A stretch of 16,118 bases of DNA from Chromera velia (lineage: Eukaryota > Sar > Chromeraceae), in NCBI GenBank assembly GCA_018398765.1, contig JAHBMJ010002233.1, forward strand, positions 5,001 through 21,118. The letters run 5' to 3'. The first letter of the stretch is position 1; each line of letters starts with the position of its first letter. A program made the position numbers and the translations under genes. Positions 1-10,062 of this stretch are shown here, one piece after another. The notes under the pieces are model-generated. The model was given only the letters and a program-made list of their open reading frames with translations, made no database searches and was not told the DNA's origin.

Positions 1-253
1 GGCCGGGGGGGGCGGCGGGCGTGGCGCTGCACGTCTCTCACACGGCTAGCTGGGGTGATCGATCTTTCTCCAGCTGACACACACCATAGACACCTCTCAC
101 CTGCCTTGTGTGACGTTCACAAGATCGGTTGTTCCAATCCTCAGAACCGTCTCACATCCGCTGAGTGTTGATGTGAAGAGTGAATTTCGGTGAGAGTGCG
201 CGGAGCAGGTTCCATTTTTCTTTCGAGACGCAGAGAGACAGATCTGGAAGAGG
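1..253 (+). promoter_or_regulatory. 5' flank and probable leader of the HHL1-like gene
   Basis: This GC-rich stretch precedes the first coding exon and shows no convincing coding region. It begins with a run of G and GGC. The transcription start cannot be read from the sequence; no TATA box is evident. At 171-176 there is an ATG followed directly by TGA, a minimal start-stop upstream ORF if the transcript starts before it. The main start at 254 has A at -3, a favourable context. Confidence 0.35.
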
Positions 254-737
254 ATGTCTTCCCGTCTGCTTTCTGGTTTTTGTCTGGTTAACGCAGTCGT
301 TTCTTCGACTGCATTTCTATTGCGAGGAGCTTGGGAGTATGCAGTCGTGCCCATGCCCACGCGGGGGGATACCGTTTTGTATGGGAGGAAACCGCAAACT
401 GCAAAGGAGATGGTAGAGCAGTTCCAAAGAATGGAAGAGCAACTGGCAGCTGCGACTAAGAACGGAAAACTTCGGCCTGGCGTCAACAGAGAAGCATACA
501 TGAGAGCCAAAGCACAGTTAGAGAAGAACAGAGCAATTGTGGAGTATCAGCAGGAGGTGGAGGCCCAGGACGAGGTAGGCGACAACGTGGTGATGGAAAT
601 CCAAGTGCGCCCGGCAGGATCCAAGAAGAAGTGGGAGAGGACCATGAGGGTACCGGGAGATAACAGCTCAAAGGTCTACGCGTCGAAGTGGATCGCGGGG
701 GGGCACAAGGACTGGTTTGCGAGAACGCTCTACAAAG
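254..737 (+). CDS. Exon 1 of HHL1-like gene: bipartite plastid leader and start of core
   Basis: Starts at the ATG with context AGGATG and ends at AAAG|GTCCGT, leaving phase 1. It encodes the signal peptide, the transit-like region, a charged helical stretch rich in Q, E and K (roughly residues 45-100), and a probable beta segment ending in SKWIAGGHKDWFARTLYK. Reading past the donor gives microsatellite-type sequence and a stop at 883, which supports splicing here. Confidence 0.6.
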
Positions 738-1255
738 GTCCGTCTGACTGCATCTATGTGGCACCGTCTCTCGTGCAGTGTGCATGTGTGCTTCTCGTGC
801 GACAGTCTGCTTTCTCTGCCTGGTTGTTATGTCTGCCCACAGCTTCTTTCTCTATTTCGCCCATCCATCAGCATGCGTATTGAGTCAATCAGTCAGTCAG
901 TCAGTTAGTCAGTAGAGAAGCAGAAGCAGACCTTCCATGCTTCGTACACCTGATCGTTAGTGTGTGTGTGTGTGAGGGGGGGGGGGAGAGAGAGTGATTT
1001 GCAGTCTGCCTCGTCCTGGTATCTGGTCGTTGCACGCCTCCACTAGTATCCGCCAGTTTCCTCTGCTTATCAAGCGATTGAGATCCGTTGTGTACCCTAA
1101 CTCAAAAGTTTGTTGCTGAAGCTTCCCTCTCGCCCCCCGGTGCAGGTGCGATCGACCGTCAGGTTGCCATGAGTTTGTACCAGGACCGCACGAAGCTGGA
1201 TCAGATGGAGGAAAAAATCTGCGAGTACTTTAAATTTGAGCCTGGCACCAGTGGG

Positions 1256-1287
<32 letters not shown>

Positions 1288-1580
1288 CGTGTGTAAGTGT
1301 CTTCGTGCCTGTGTTGCGTACAGTGAAGTTTGTCCCCCCTCGGCCGTACGGAAGGGACTGTCGATGCTGACTTTTGTCTGACTGTTCTGCATGGGGCTGT
1401 GAGATCCTCCTTTCTGAGCTCTCCCTCTCTGCTCATCTCCCTGTGCGGCAGTCCTGGCAAAACTGCTTGCTTGTATATATATATTCTCCCGCAGACGGGC
1501 GTCCAAAATCATGATTCATCTGTCCCTCTTCTCCTCTTTCTTTCTCTTCTCTCTTCTCTCTTCTCTCTCTCTCTCTCTCT

Positions 1581-1661
<81 letters not shown>

Positions 1662-2809
1662 AACATGTGTGCAGCACTGGAGTGGGGGTATACCATGAAA
1701 TATGCCCCTCTGAAGACCGCGGTGAAGATGGGAAAGGTCCCGGACCGTGTTTGGCCAATTGATGAGGAAATGATGGTTGGTTTGTCCGACGAGGGAGGGA
1801 AGAAGAAAAGAAAGGAACATGACGACAGGCAAATAGAAAGCTTACTGAGCGAATAAATGAATGAGCGAAAGAAGGAGGGAACGAAGGAAGGGAAAGAAGA
1901 TTGAAAGGTGATGAGCATTTGGTTTTGTCACATCGTCTCTCTCTTGTGATGCAGAAGAAGTCACTAAAACGGAGCCTCTGCAGCTTCCATTTCTAATTCT
2001 TTTTTCCTTCTTTCAATACCTAGGGTGCAGGAAAGCCGGCAGACAGATAGATAGATCGGCAGGCGAGTCTTTCTTTTCTGCTTTTTTGCACTCATTCACT
2101 TTTTCTAGCGTTTTTTTTTTTCACGCACTCATCCATTCATTCTTAGACGTTCTGCGCGTTGGTAATCTGATGCCGATTTTGTTTTAGTTTGAACTAACTG
2201 ACTGTGCGTGATGCCCCTTTTATTTTAGTTTGAACTAACTGACTGTGCGTGATGCCCCTTTTATTTTAGTTTGAACTAACTGACTGTGCGTGTGCCCGCA
2301 TGCAGACGCCCGCGTTTCTTCTTCCTGCCAAGAGGGTGTTCAATGACCTGAAGGAGAAGGCTACAGGGTTCTATGATAAGCTGAAGGGGAAGGAGAAGGA
2401 AGAAGAAGGACCAAATAGAGAGCTGACGGAGGAGGAGAAAAAGGTGGGACAGGACGTCAAAGCACTGTCGGTGGACTATGAAATCGACGCGAAGAGAGAG
2501 GATAAGAAAGCAAAGAAGAAGACCGCAGTGGCTGCAGAGGCAGGAGGAAACTCCTTTACCCCCAATTTTTTCGGAGGGGGAGACGACGATGGCGAGTCCG
2601 ATGCTTGGGGCGATGCTTATGACGAAGTGTTTGGAGGGGGAGGGGGGAGAGGGGCACGTCCATCCCTTCAGGAGGAGGTGGCGCTGCTGGAGGGGAGGGA
2701 TGTCATGCCGTCGTTGAAAGGAAAAAAGGATAAAAGACGAGAAACACAGAGAACAAAACAGTCAGAGCGAAATGCGAGAGGAGGAAAAAAAGGAATTCGA
2801 AGGTCTTGA
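254..2809 (+). CDS. HHL1-like plastid protein, four exons, about 397 aa
   Basis: Proposed exons are 254-737, 1146-1250, 1675-1775 and 2306-2809; the joins are phase 1, 1 and 0, and the total is 1194 bp including the stop. The first 20 residues form a hydrophobic signal peptide ending SSTA, followed by FLLRG, the alanine-phenylalanine step of red-derived complex plastids, then a basic transit-like stretch. The core resembles plant HHL1 as I remember it, in the same order: WIAGG near the end of exon 1; an AIDRQVAMSLYQD helix; a join giving FEPGT-T-LEWGYTMKY (compare RTATEFRYGYKL); then VFNDLKEKATGFYDKLKG. HHL1 is a thylakoid-associated protein acting with LQY1 in photosystem II repair under high light. 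This protein is much longer than plant HHL1 (about 220 aa) because of a charged C-terminal tail: lysine/glutamate-rich, then DDDGESDAWGDAYDEVF, then strongly basic. The exon 3 donor is the least certain join; an earlier AAG|GTCCCG at about 1732 also keeps phase. The family call rests on recall, not a search. Confidence 0.6.
959..994 (+). repeat. (TG)n-(G)n-(AG)n compound microsatellite in intron 1
   Basis: Intron 1 of the HHL1-like gene (738-1145) holds an imperfect AGTC array at about 882-914 and this compound tract: TG repeats, an 11-base G run, then AG repeats. No exon-like sequence is seen in the intron. Confidence 0.85.
1146..1250 (+). CDS. Exon 2 of HHL1-like gene: amphipathic helix of the core
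   Basis: Acceptor CCGGTGCAG|GT and donor ACCA|GTGGGT are both phase 1. It encodes a compact helical segment, AIDRQVAMSLYQD through ICEYFKFEPGT. The residue pattern matches the stretch in plant HHL1 between its AGG motif and its aromatic strand. The intron starts with (CT)n and (GT)n within a few bases of the donor. Confidence 0.65.
1256..1661 (+). repeat. Microsatellite-rich intron 2
   Basis: Intron 2 (1251-1674) begins with (TC)n at about 1256-1276 and (TG)n to 1291. It ends with (TC)n at about 1562-1580, (TG)n to 1617, (TGCG)n to 1636 and (TG)n to 1661, 13 bases before the exon 3 acceptor TGTGCAG. The repeats occupy the positions of the donor-proximal region and the polypyrimidine tract. 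Confidence 0.9.
1675..1775 (+). CDS. Exon 3 of HHL1-like gene: aromatic strand of the core
   Basis: Acceptor GTGTGCAG|CA restores phase 1 and gives T-LEWGYTMKYAPLK. The chosen donor is ATGATG|GTTGGT, phase 0, because it keeps the VPDRVWPIDEEM stretch, which aligns with the VIELPTQDQL region of plant HHL1. A shorter version ending at AAG|GTCCCG near 1732 is possible. Confidence 0.5.
2181..2292 (+). repeat. 41-bp tandem repeat (about 2.7 copies) at the intron 3 splice acceptor
   Basis: Copies lie at 2181-2221, 2222-2262 and a 30-bp partial at 2263-2292. They are identical except for the first base of copy 1. Each contains GAACTAACTGAC, with overlapping CTAAC and CTGAC, good matches to a branch-point consensus. 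In the last copy these candidate branch adenines lie 26 and 22 nt before the exon 4 boundary, a normal spacing. Intron 3 spans 1776-2305; upstream of the repeat it holds only AG-rich and T-rich sequence and a short GATA-type run near 2041-2056. Confidence 0.95.
2306..2809 (+). CDS. Exon 4 of HHL1-like gene: end of core and charged C-terminal tail
   Basis: Acceptor GCATGCAG|ACG is phase 0 and the stop TGA is at 2807-2809. It opens with a helical VFNDLKEKATGFYDKLKG segment that completes the HHL1-like core. A Lys/Glu-rich linker follows, then a Gly-rich acidic patch with regularly spaced aromatics (F, W, Y, F) and a basic end rich in K and R. I do not recognise the tail as a domain. Confidence 0.65.
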   Translation, partial: TPAFLLPAKRVFNDLKEKATGFYDKLKGKEKEEEGPNRELTEEEKKVGQDVKALSVDYEIDAKREDKKAKKKTAVAAEAGGNSFTPNFFGGGDDDGESDAWGDAYDEVFGGGGGRGARPSLQEEVALLEGRDVMPSLKGKKDKRRETQRTKQSERNARGGKKGIRRS

Positions 2810-2940
2810 AAGAGACTTCAGACAGGCAAGCGCAGAGGCAGTGAGGACCTGACGATCTATAAATGGTCGACAGTCGATCCTTTCGTCCATCCATCTATCC
2901 ACTCTTGTGTTTTGAAAGGGGAAGGGTAGGAAATAATGAT

Positions 2941-2960
2941 GGATCGATCGATCGATCGAA
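2941..2960. repeat. (GATC)n self-complementary array
   Basis: Four to five GATC units in a row. A similar imperfect array recurs at about 3175-3196. Both are palindromic and lie within 370 bp downstream of the HHL1-like stop. Confidence 0.9.
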
Positions 2961-3212
2961 GGAGAGAGAGACAAGTCTCTCGCCCCCCAGTAAAAATTTC
3001 CTGACGATCAAGCCTTCTCGTCTCGCTGTTACTTTGGTTCAGGTCTGCTTCTCACTTCTATCCGTGTCAGCTGTCAGAAATCGTGTCTTTCTGCGGCCGA
3101 CTTCTGCCTCCTCTTTTCCGTTCCCAGCTACCGCCATGCATGCAGTCAAAGGGCATCGAGGTAAGGTAAGTACGTGATCGAGCGATCGATCGATCCAGTG
3201 ACCGGCCTAGCT

Positions 3213-3272
3213 AGTCATTCATCCATTCATTCATCCATTCGTTCACTCATTCATTCATTCATTCATTCATCC
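3213..3272. repeat. Imperfect (CATT)n tetranucleotide array
   Basis: About fourteen tetranucleotide units, mostly CATT with CATC, CGTT and CACT variants. Intergenic. Confidence 0.9.
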
Positions 3273-3639
3273 AGTTCCTCGCCTTGCCAGTCTCGCTACC
3301 TCTGAGCCAGCTATCTCCTCTGTCCTCCCTCTCTCATCCTCTTTGTTTTCATTTGTCACGGTCTTGATTTTTTTGAAGCGTTTCACGAGTGACCGAGAAG
3401 TCGCTGTAGGATAGCCATCATGATTGTCATTGATTCAGTCACCGCAGGTTTATGAAAGTACTTACATGCAACCAGTTTGTATTATGCAGTGACCGACACC
3501 CCAGCTCCTAGCCCATGCAGCTCCCGAGGAAGCTCCTGAGTGCGTGGCAGTGTTACCAGTGTATGTATGCATACCGTGAGTTTCTCTTAAGCTTATACTC
3601 TCAGGCTAGGCTGTTCTGTGTATGTGGTCTTCTACTTAG

Positions 3640-4170
3640 TAGGTGTTCTCTCTAGTGTTCAGACTGTGTTCTCTCTAAAAAATCTAATCCATCAATTTTG
3701 TGAGCAATTTTACAATATGCTATAGTGACATTAATTCATTGATTTGTTCTGACATTTTTTTTGTACCCGGGTGGGTGATAATATACTAGCTCAAATCTTT
3801 TTTATAAAATTTTGAAAAATTCTAGCTCAAAATCCTATGATTGATATAAAAATTTAAGCTTTCTACATGTATGCATGGTGTTTCGTAAAGTAGTCTACAA
3901 TAGAAAGTAGTACATCTTAGAGTACATTAAATCAGTACATTATCATGTCTATAACAAAGTTTTGAATTTAGTTTTCACAGTCTTTTCTAAAAATTTAGAA
4001 AGAACTTTCCTATAGGAATTTTGAAAACTCCGGCTTTTACTGTATACTCCTAATAATTGTATGTATTTGAAACTGCACTGCACTTCATTTTGGATCTTTT
4101 GTACATGCAAAACACATGTTCTACATTCTACAGTCTGCATTACTCTGCATTGGATAAATGTCAAAGGAGA
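3640..4170. other. AT-rich island in the convergent intergenic spacer
   Basis: Base composition changes abruptly to AT-rich, without the dinucleotide microsatellites that fill the introns. Small internal features are a direct repeat CTAGCTCAAA (3786-3795 and 3822-3831) and a near-perfect short palindrome around TTTCTAAAAATTTAGAAA near 3985-4002. No long terminal repeat, transposase ORF or RNA gene was found. Confidence 0.75.
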
Positions 4171-4366
4171 CTGACAGAGTCTTCAACAAAGCAAAGCCCT
4201 TTTGTGACTTACGTCTGCGAACTCGCCTTTTTTTCTTTAATTTCTGCTTGTCCAGCAGCTTTCGGTATTCAGCCCAGACTACCCTTGACTACTCTCTACA
4301 AGTCTATCTGTCATCTACTTGCAAATGATGAAACAGGCGTGCGCACCGTGTCACGTCCATCGAAGG

Positions 4367-5253
4367 TCATTCTTTTTCTTCTCGAGCCCTGCCAGTGCCA
4401 CGCTGGGGCTTCGAGTCCGACTCTGAGGCAGAGACGGATTCCCTCGCAAGTCGCCGCAGAGACCGCCGTAACAGCCCCTGTGCCACCCTCACGCTCACTC
4501 TCCCAAGGCTTCCCGTGTAAGGACCCACGCCTTGAGTCGCCCTGTGAAGCGTGACTATCTGCCTGACCAGTTGCCGAGTCACAGCAGTATCGGGGACTGA
4601 CCGCAACAGGGTGCTCTCTATGCCTGACCCTGACTTCATCTGCTCCTCAGATATTAGTCCAGCCGCCTGCATTTCATCCAACAGAGAGAGTCCCGGAGAC
4701 TGCCCCCATCCTCCCTCAGCTTCAGAAGAAGACAAGGAGTCGCCGTCTAATGAGAGACGCCGTCGGACCGCGTCCACACCTCCGGACTTACTTGTATCTC
4801 TCAGTGTGTCAAGAAGAGAAATCAGACCGAAAGTCTCTCCCTCTCTCTCCTTCTGCTGGTCCTCGACTGTTCGGACAAGCTTCTCAACACGCTCAGGTCC
4901 TTCTGTCCTCCCCTGTCTTCGTCTCCTCTGCTGCTGCTGCTGCTGTCTCGAACGCTGGCTCAAGGCCCGGCCGACAGCGGTGCTGTTGCCCGGCTGCAGT
5001 GCGGCAACTGCCTGTGGAGAGATTTGAGCCGCAAGTCTCTGAGCAGTAGCCAGCGCTCGGCTCTCGTCCTCCGAAAGACGAAGGACCTCTTGGGCTGTTG
5101 ATGAGACGGTGCGAGCCGCAGAGAGGGGGAGTAGAGCGGCGCTCTTGAGCGTCTCTAGTGGAGGGGGGAGGGAGGGAGGGCGAAGGGGTGAAGACTTGTC
5201 CTCTCTGTCTCCCTCTCCGTCAAGCTCGGAGGCAGGAAGAACCGCAGTCAAAG
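4367..5253 (-). CDS. Exon 7 (last) of the large gene
   Basis: Acceptor TCTGCAG|CT completes a phase 1 codon, and the frame runs 295 codons to the stop at 4367. It encodes helical, Ala/Leu-rich stretches, a Q6 run followed by arginines, a serine-rich acidic linker, and an Arg-rich helical end (TGSLGRVSVRVAQGLLRRSL). Overlapping plus-strand ORFs are shadows: they carry no start or splice logic and their residue composition is erratic. Confidence 0.65.
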
Positions 5254-6556
5254 CTGCAGAGCCACAAAGAGAAAGAGAGAAAGAGGGAAAGAAAACAAAC
5301 AACAGGAGTGGCATTTTGAACCTGCCAAGTTTGTAGTATCCGTAGTCAAAGCGTTCATCAGAAAGCAATCAGTAATATCGGGAGCGAAAGAAAGTGAAAC
5401 ATAGAGCCAAGAACACACACAGGGCAAACAACTGCATGAAAGATGCAAAAAAAAAAAAAACAGCAGACTAATCAAGAAGTCCCATGCACCCCGACGGACG
5501 GACAGACGGACGGACGGACCATCAATTCCGGCTTCGAGAAAGTCGACAGGGGCCGTCAGACGTCTCACTCCCTGTCCCACCACAGACTTCCCCACTGCTT
5601 CTAGGAGGGTCACACCCTCTGCTACTGCTGCTTCCTGCAGAGTGCTACCGTCGGGTGCAAGAAGCAGATTCAACAGCATTTTGGCCGGACTTCCTTCCGT
5701 CTCTGACCCGGAGTCGCTTTCTCCCTCTCCCATCATCTCCGCTCGACCTGACCCTTGCCGAAAGAGATCAAGGAGTGCGTTGTAGTCAGCAAAACCTTCA
5801 AGGAGAGCCGAAAACCGTTCGGCACTAACTGAACCCTCCAACCGGTCGGCCTGTTCCCGCCCCTCATGCACCCCATCAGCAAAAGCCTTCAACACAAAAT
5901 TCAAAGGAGGCTCGGACTCAGATTCCGAGTCCCTCTCGGACGAAGACGAAGAAGAGATTCCTCCTGCCCCCCCCAAACCACCACCCGGCGCTTCACCCCT
6001 CTCGGACGGGGGGAAAGACAACTTTCGTCGCCTCGATCCGCCCACCTCCCCTCTTTCGCTTCTCTCCCCCACCGCCAGTCTCACCAGCGTTTCTCTGCCA
6101 CCCCCCCCCCAAGGTTTGCCCTTGGAGGCCCCTCCGCGCTTTGCCACCGTGCTCTTAGACTCCGACCCGGACTGCGACAGAGTCCCTTCCCCCCCCTCCG
6201 TCTCCTCTGGCAAAGCTGTGGAGGAGAGCAGAACCCCGAGGGACGTCTGAGTCGAGGGCAAGTCGTCTGTCAGAAGGACCTTCGACAAGGCCGGCGCCAT
6301 TTCCTGCAGGCAGGAATTTTTATTTGGCAGCTAGGTCAGAAGCCATGCAACGAAAGGAGGGAGAGCATGGGTGAGTGCCGAGTCATACACGAGAAAATAG
6401 GATATCGTTCGATTGGATGCAGAAGAAAGATCTGAGTTAATTCTGTGGGGGGGGGCACAAAGCGCAGGCAGGCCGACAGACAGAATATTCCATGCATGCA
6501 ATGGCCAACTCCGGGACCGCGGCATACCGATCCGAACACTCGTACAGACATGTACA

Positions 6557-6611
<55 letters not shown>

Positions 6612-7849
6612 TGAAAGAGTGAGAATGAAAGCAAATCAAATTAGTGTCTGTCTGCCTGGGAGTGAGTGAGTATGTCTTCTGCTGACTTTGACGACGTTGA
6701 ACTGGTCGTCGATTTCCTGCCCGATTGCTTGCAGAGTCTCGAGGGACTGCATGACCTGAGGGAACCACCCAGGCACGCGCACACCCAGGCTTGCTTCACC
6801 GGCATCACTCCTCTCGAGCACGGTCCGACCTATGAGGCTGACCGGGGCCTGCAGACAGAAGGAAGGGAAGTACACACGCAACGGTCGGGAGTGGAGTGGA
6901 TGGAGAACAGTTGCGCACAGTTTCCTCCGCGCACTGAGAAGGACACAAAGAGAGGCAGAAACTGTGCAGTGCCACACACAGTACGGATGGAACTCGACTG
7001 ATGGTACCCTCACGCCCACCGAAGACTAGTCCTTCTGTGAGCAAAACACACAGCAAAAGAACACTTGCAAGAAAAGAACAAATGAATTTCCACTGGGGGG
7101 GCTCGAGACAGAAGATAAGAAAGACGAACAGCCGAAACGCATGCTTTCTTCTCTCTCCCAAAAGTCACTTGATCATGCTTTCTTCTCTGAAGAGACTCTC
7201 CCATAAGTCACCCAATCATGCTTTCTTCTCTCTCCCTCTGGCGTTCCGATTTTGAGAGCTTATGTCATGTCCCACGGAAGCGGGGGCCAACGGCAGACTT
7301 CGCATATTTCGCGCTTTGGAGCTGCGCATGCTGAGGCTGTATGTGAAGGATGCAGGGAACGCAACCACAACAGCAAAAAGAAAAAATGCGACATCCGAGC
7401 GCATACGATCTTATCAGAGAGAGCTGAGAGGAGAGGCCTTCCGAGGCTGTGCACGGACAGAGTGAGAGGGACAGACACTCAATAAGTCGGGAAACAAATT
7501 CTTCGATCTGACTGACCTCTTGGGGCCATTCAACGAGCGGACGCAAAAGTCGGCCGAGCTTTGCGCCCTCTTCTTCCTGTTGTCTGTAGAGGAGGTCTGA
7601 GGAGGCGCTGGGTACGGGCAGTGCGGTTCTTCTCTTCTGGGTCGAGGTTGTTTGGCTTGAAGCAGAAAGAGAAGAGGGGGGGATGGAGGACTCTTCTGAG
7701 GATACGCTCTCGTCTTCAGCTTTGGCCCCTGACAAGACTCTCTCACGGAAGTTGAGTTCGTGAAGGAGTCCTGCATGCATGATGGATGGATCGATGGATC
7801 AACTCGGAGACAGAGAAAGAACGAACGAAAGAAACAAAGAAGGAAAGAG

Positions 7850-7880
<31 letters not shown>

Positions 7881-10010
7881 ATGAGGACAGACAAAGAGAG
7901 AGAGAGAAGGGAAAACTCGCGAACAGTTGTTCGGCACTGAGAGCTCAAACTTTGCCCTTCAGCATCTTATCACTCTAAATTTCTGCAGCTGCAATGGTCA
8001 AAAGTGGGGATGCCGTACAATCCACAAAGAGAACAGAAGAGACAATCCCCAAAGAGGCGTAGAAGACTACCAAAGAGCAAACTGAAGACCCATCCAAGTA
8101 CGAAACAAAAGAACGACGTATGCACACAAACGCACACCTCTCACTCCCTCCCCCCCCCCACACACACACTCCTATTCACCCGCTCACCGAGATCACAGAG
8201 ATCCCCGACAGCCCCTCTTTCCCTGCGTGCCCACAGGTGGGCGATGAAGGAAATCTGCACTCACTCACTCACTCACTCACTCACTCACACATTCACTCAC
8301 TCACTCACTCACTCACTCACTCACTCTCTCACTCACTCACTCACTCACTCACTCACACACTCACTCACTCTCTCACTCACTCACTCACTCACTCACTCAC
8401 ACACTCACTCACTCAGACACTCACTCACTCACTCACGCACGCACGCACGCACGCACGCTCGCTCTCTCTCTCACTCACTCACTCACTCACTCACTCACTC
8501 GCGCAGCGATACAACAGCAAACGTGTAGTCTCAAAGAGGCACTGCGATAAAACTATGGACTGAAGGAAGAAAGAAAAAAATGCGAAAGGAGATCCATGAG
8601 AGCCGGGACTGTCTTCTGGAACACAGCGCAGTGCTCTTTCAAAAAGATAAGAAACAGTGGAGGAAAGGAAAAGCTTGGCTCAGCAGCTCAAACACAGACC
8701 GACCGACCGACCGACCAAAGCTTGTCTCTCCGTCTCCGACAGACGCACGCAGCCCTGGCGAGGAGAGACCCACAGAGACTGCCACTGGCCCCCCACCCCT
8801 GAGACTTCCTTCCCTCTCCCTACGTTAGAAGGCGAAGTTGAATCTGACATTTGAGTGTACACGTTGGTGTCTTCCCGCCCCCCTCCGTATTCCCTTTTTG
8901 TTGTGAACAGTATAGGGGCGGTACCGGTACTCAAGAGCGACTCTGCCCAAGCAACAGCGAGGGCCCTGGCCGTCACAAGTCCCTCTTCCTTCTCTTTTTT
9001 TTTCTTTTCCTCATCTGCTCTTTGAGAGGCAGAGACAGGAGCTGAAGGCCCAGGCGACACAGACTTCCGATTGGAGAAGGAGGAGGAGGAGGGCACTGTG
9101 ATAGGAGAGAAAGATTCCGGAGGCGAGGGAAAAACGAAGGCCTCTCCCTTTGCTACAAGAGGCGTTGGGGTGTTCTGAAAGATCTGAGAGGCCAGCGGCA
9201 CTTTCTGCTTTGTAGAGCTGGAGCCAAGAAGAGAGGCCCTGAAGGACGAAATTGTCGCAGCGCGCTCCGACAAATTTATCTGCAGGACCGGGAAGGGAAG
9301 AAAAGCGATCGAAGGAGTGCTTGGGAAGGAAGAAAAGCGATCGAAGGAGTGCTTGGGAAGGAAGGAAAGCGATCGAAGGAGTGCTTGGGAAGGAAGGAAA
9401 GCGATCGAAGGAGTGTGGTGAATAAATCAATTTAAGGGAGCTAGCTGTTGAACTGTCGGATTGTCGGATTGGGCCGGGGGGGGAGGTTGATGGTTCGATC
9501 CACCCAGCGGAGGGGAGGGGAGGGAAATCGGGCATGAAGGACCCACCCATGCATACAGTGAGCTTGCCAGCTAGTTTGTTTCAAGTACGCTTGCTGGGGA
9601 CAGGAGGGAGAAAGTGGCTGTTAAGACTACCAGGAATAGAGACAGAGACATAACAAGAAGGCTGCATGACACCCCAAATCAGAACAGACAGACCTTTTGC
9701 AGAGCAGCCAGACTTTCCCTGTCGAAGAATTTGACGAGCTTCGATGGGCTTCCACCTCCTTTTCTCTTCATCCAAGGGGCGGAAAGCGAAACAAGCTCGC
9801 CTTCAATCAGCATCTGCAAACAGAGCGTTTAAGAAGCGGAGTTTTAAAAGTAACCCAAAAATTCGTCTTCAGACACAACCAAGCACAATTGGCACTTTCT
9901 CAACTGTAGAGTGAGTAGACCCGAAGGCGCGCTTCAGGACTTCCACATACCGAATGATTTACAGGCACCCACTGACTTCGACAAAACTGGTTACGATCAT
10001 AAGCTTGCCC

Positions 10011-10062
<52 letters not shown>

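Larger units (their letters stand above)
2810..4366. other. Intergenic region between convergent genes
   Basis: This is the shared 3' flank of the plus-strand HHL1-like gene and the minus-strand large gene. It contains GATC arrays (2941-2960 and about 3175-3196), an imperfect CATT array (3213-3272) and an AT-rich island at about 3640-4170. I found no supported gene; short ORFs here lack coding character. The polyadenylation sites of both genes should lie here but cannot be assigned. Confidence 0.6.

Noticed and set aside
97-510. Minus-strand 137-codon ORF
   Set aside because: It is antisense to the well-supported HHL1-like exon 1 and has no splice logic or recognisable domain.
2863-3177. Plus-strand 104-codon ORF downstream of the HHL1-like gene
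   Set aside because: It runs through a GATC array, with composition like the flanking noncoding DNA and no recognisable motif.
3949-4164. Small minus-strand ORF in the AT-rich island
   Set aside because: Its length is near chance and it shows no domain or leader.
4551-5049. Plus-strand ORFs rich in Ser, Cys and Pro
   Set aside because: They are shadows of the last exon of the large minus-strand gene.
5520-6303. Resemblance of MLLNLLLAPDGSTLQEAAV, and of LLHELNFRE in exon 4, to ABC1-type kinases
   Set aside because: No nucleotide-binding, KxGQ or DFG motifs occur in any exon, and the order of the weak matches does not follow the family.
8258-8500. Regular array that could suggest CRISPR or a repetitive protein gene
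   Set aside because: It is a plain tetranucleotide microsatellite with no spacers, and ORFs through it encode only low-complexity Leu-Thr-His-Ser.
9491-9503. GGTTCGATCC, a perfect match to a tRNA B box
   Set aside because: The flanking bases do not form a T-stem, and no A box, acceptor stem or anticodon arm is found at tRNA spacing.
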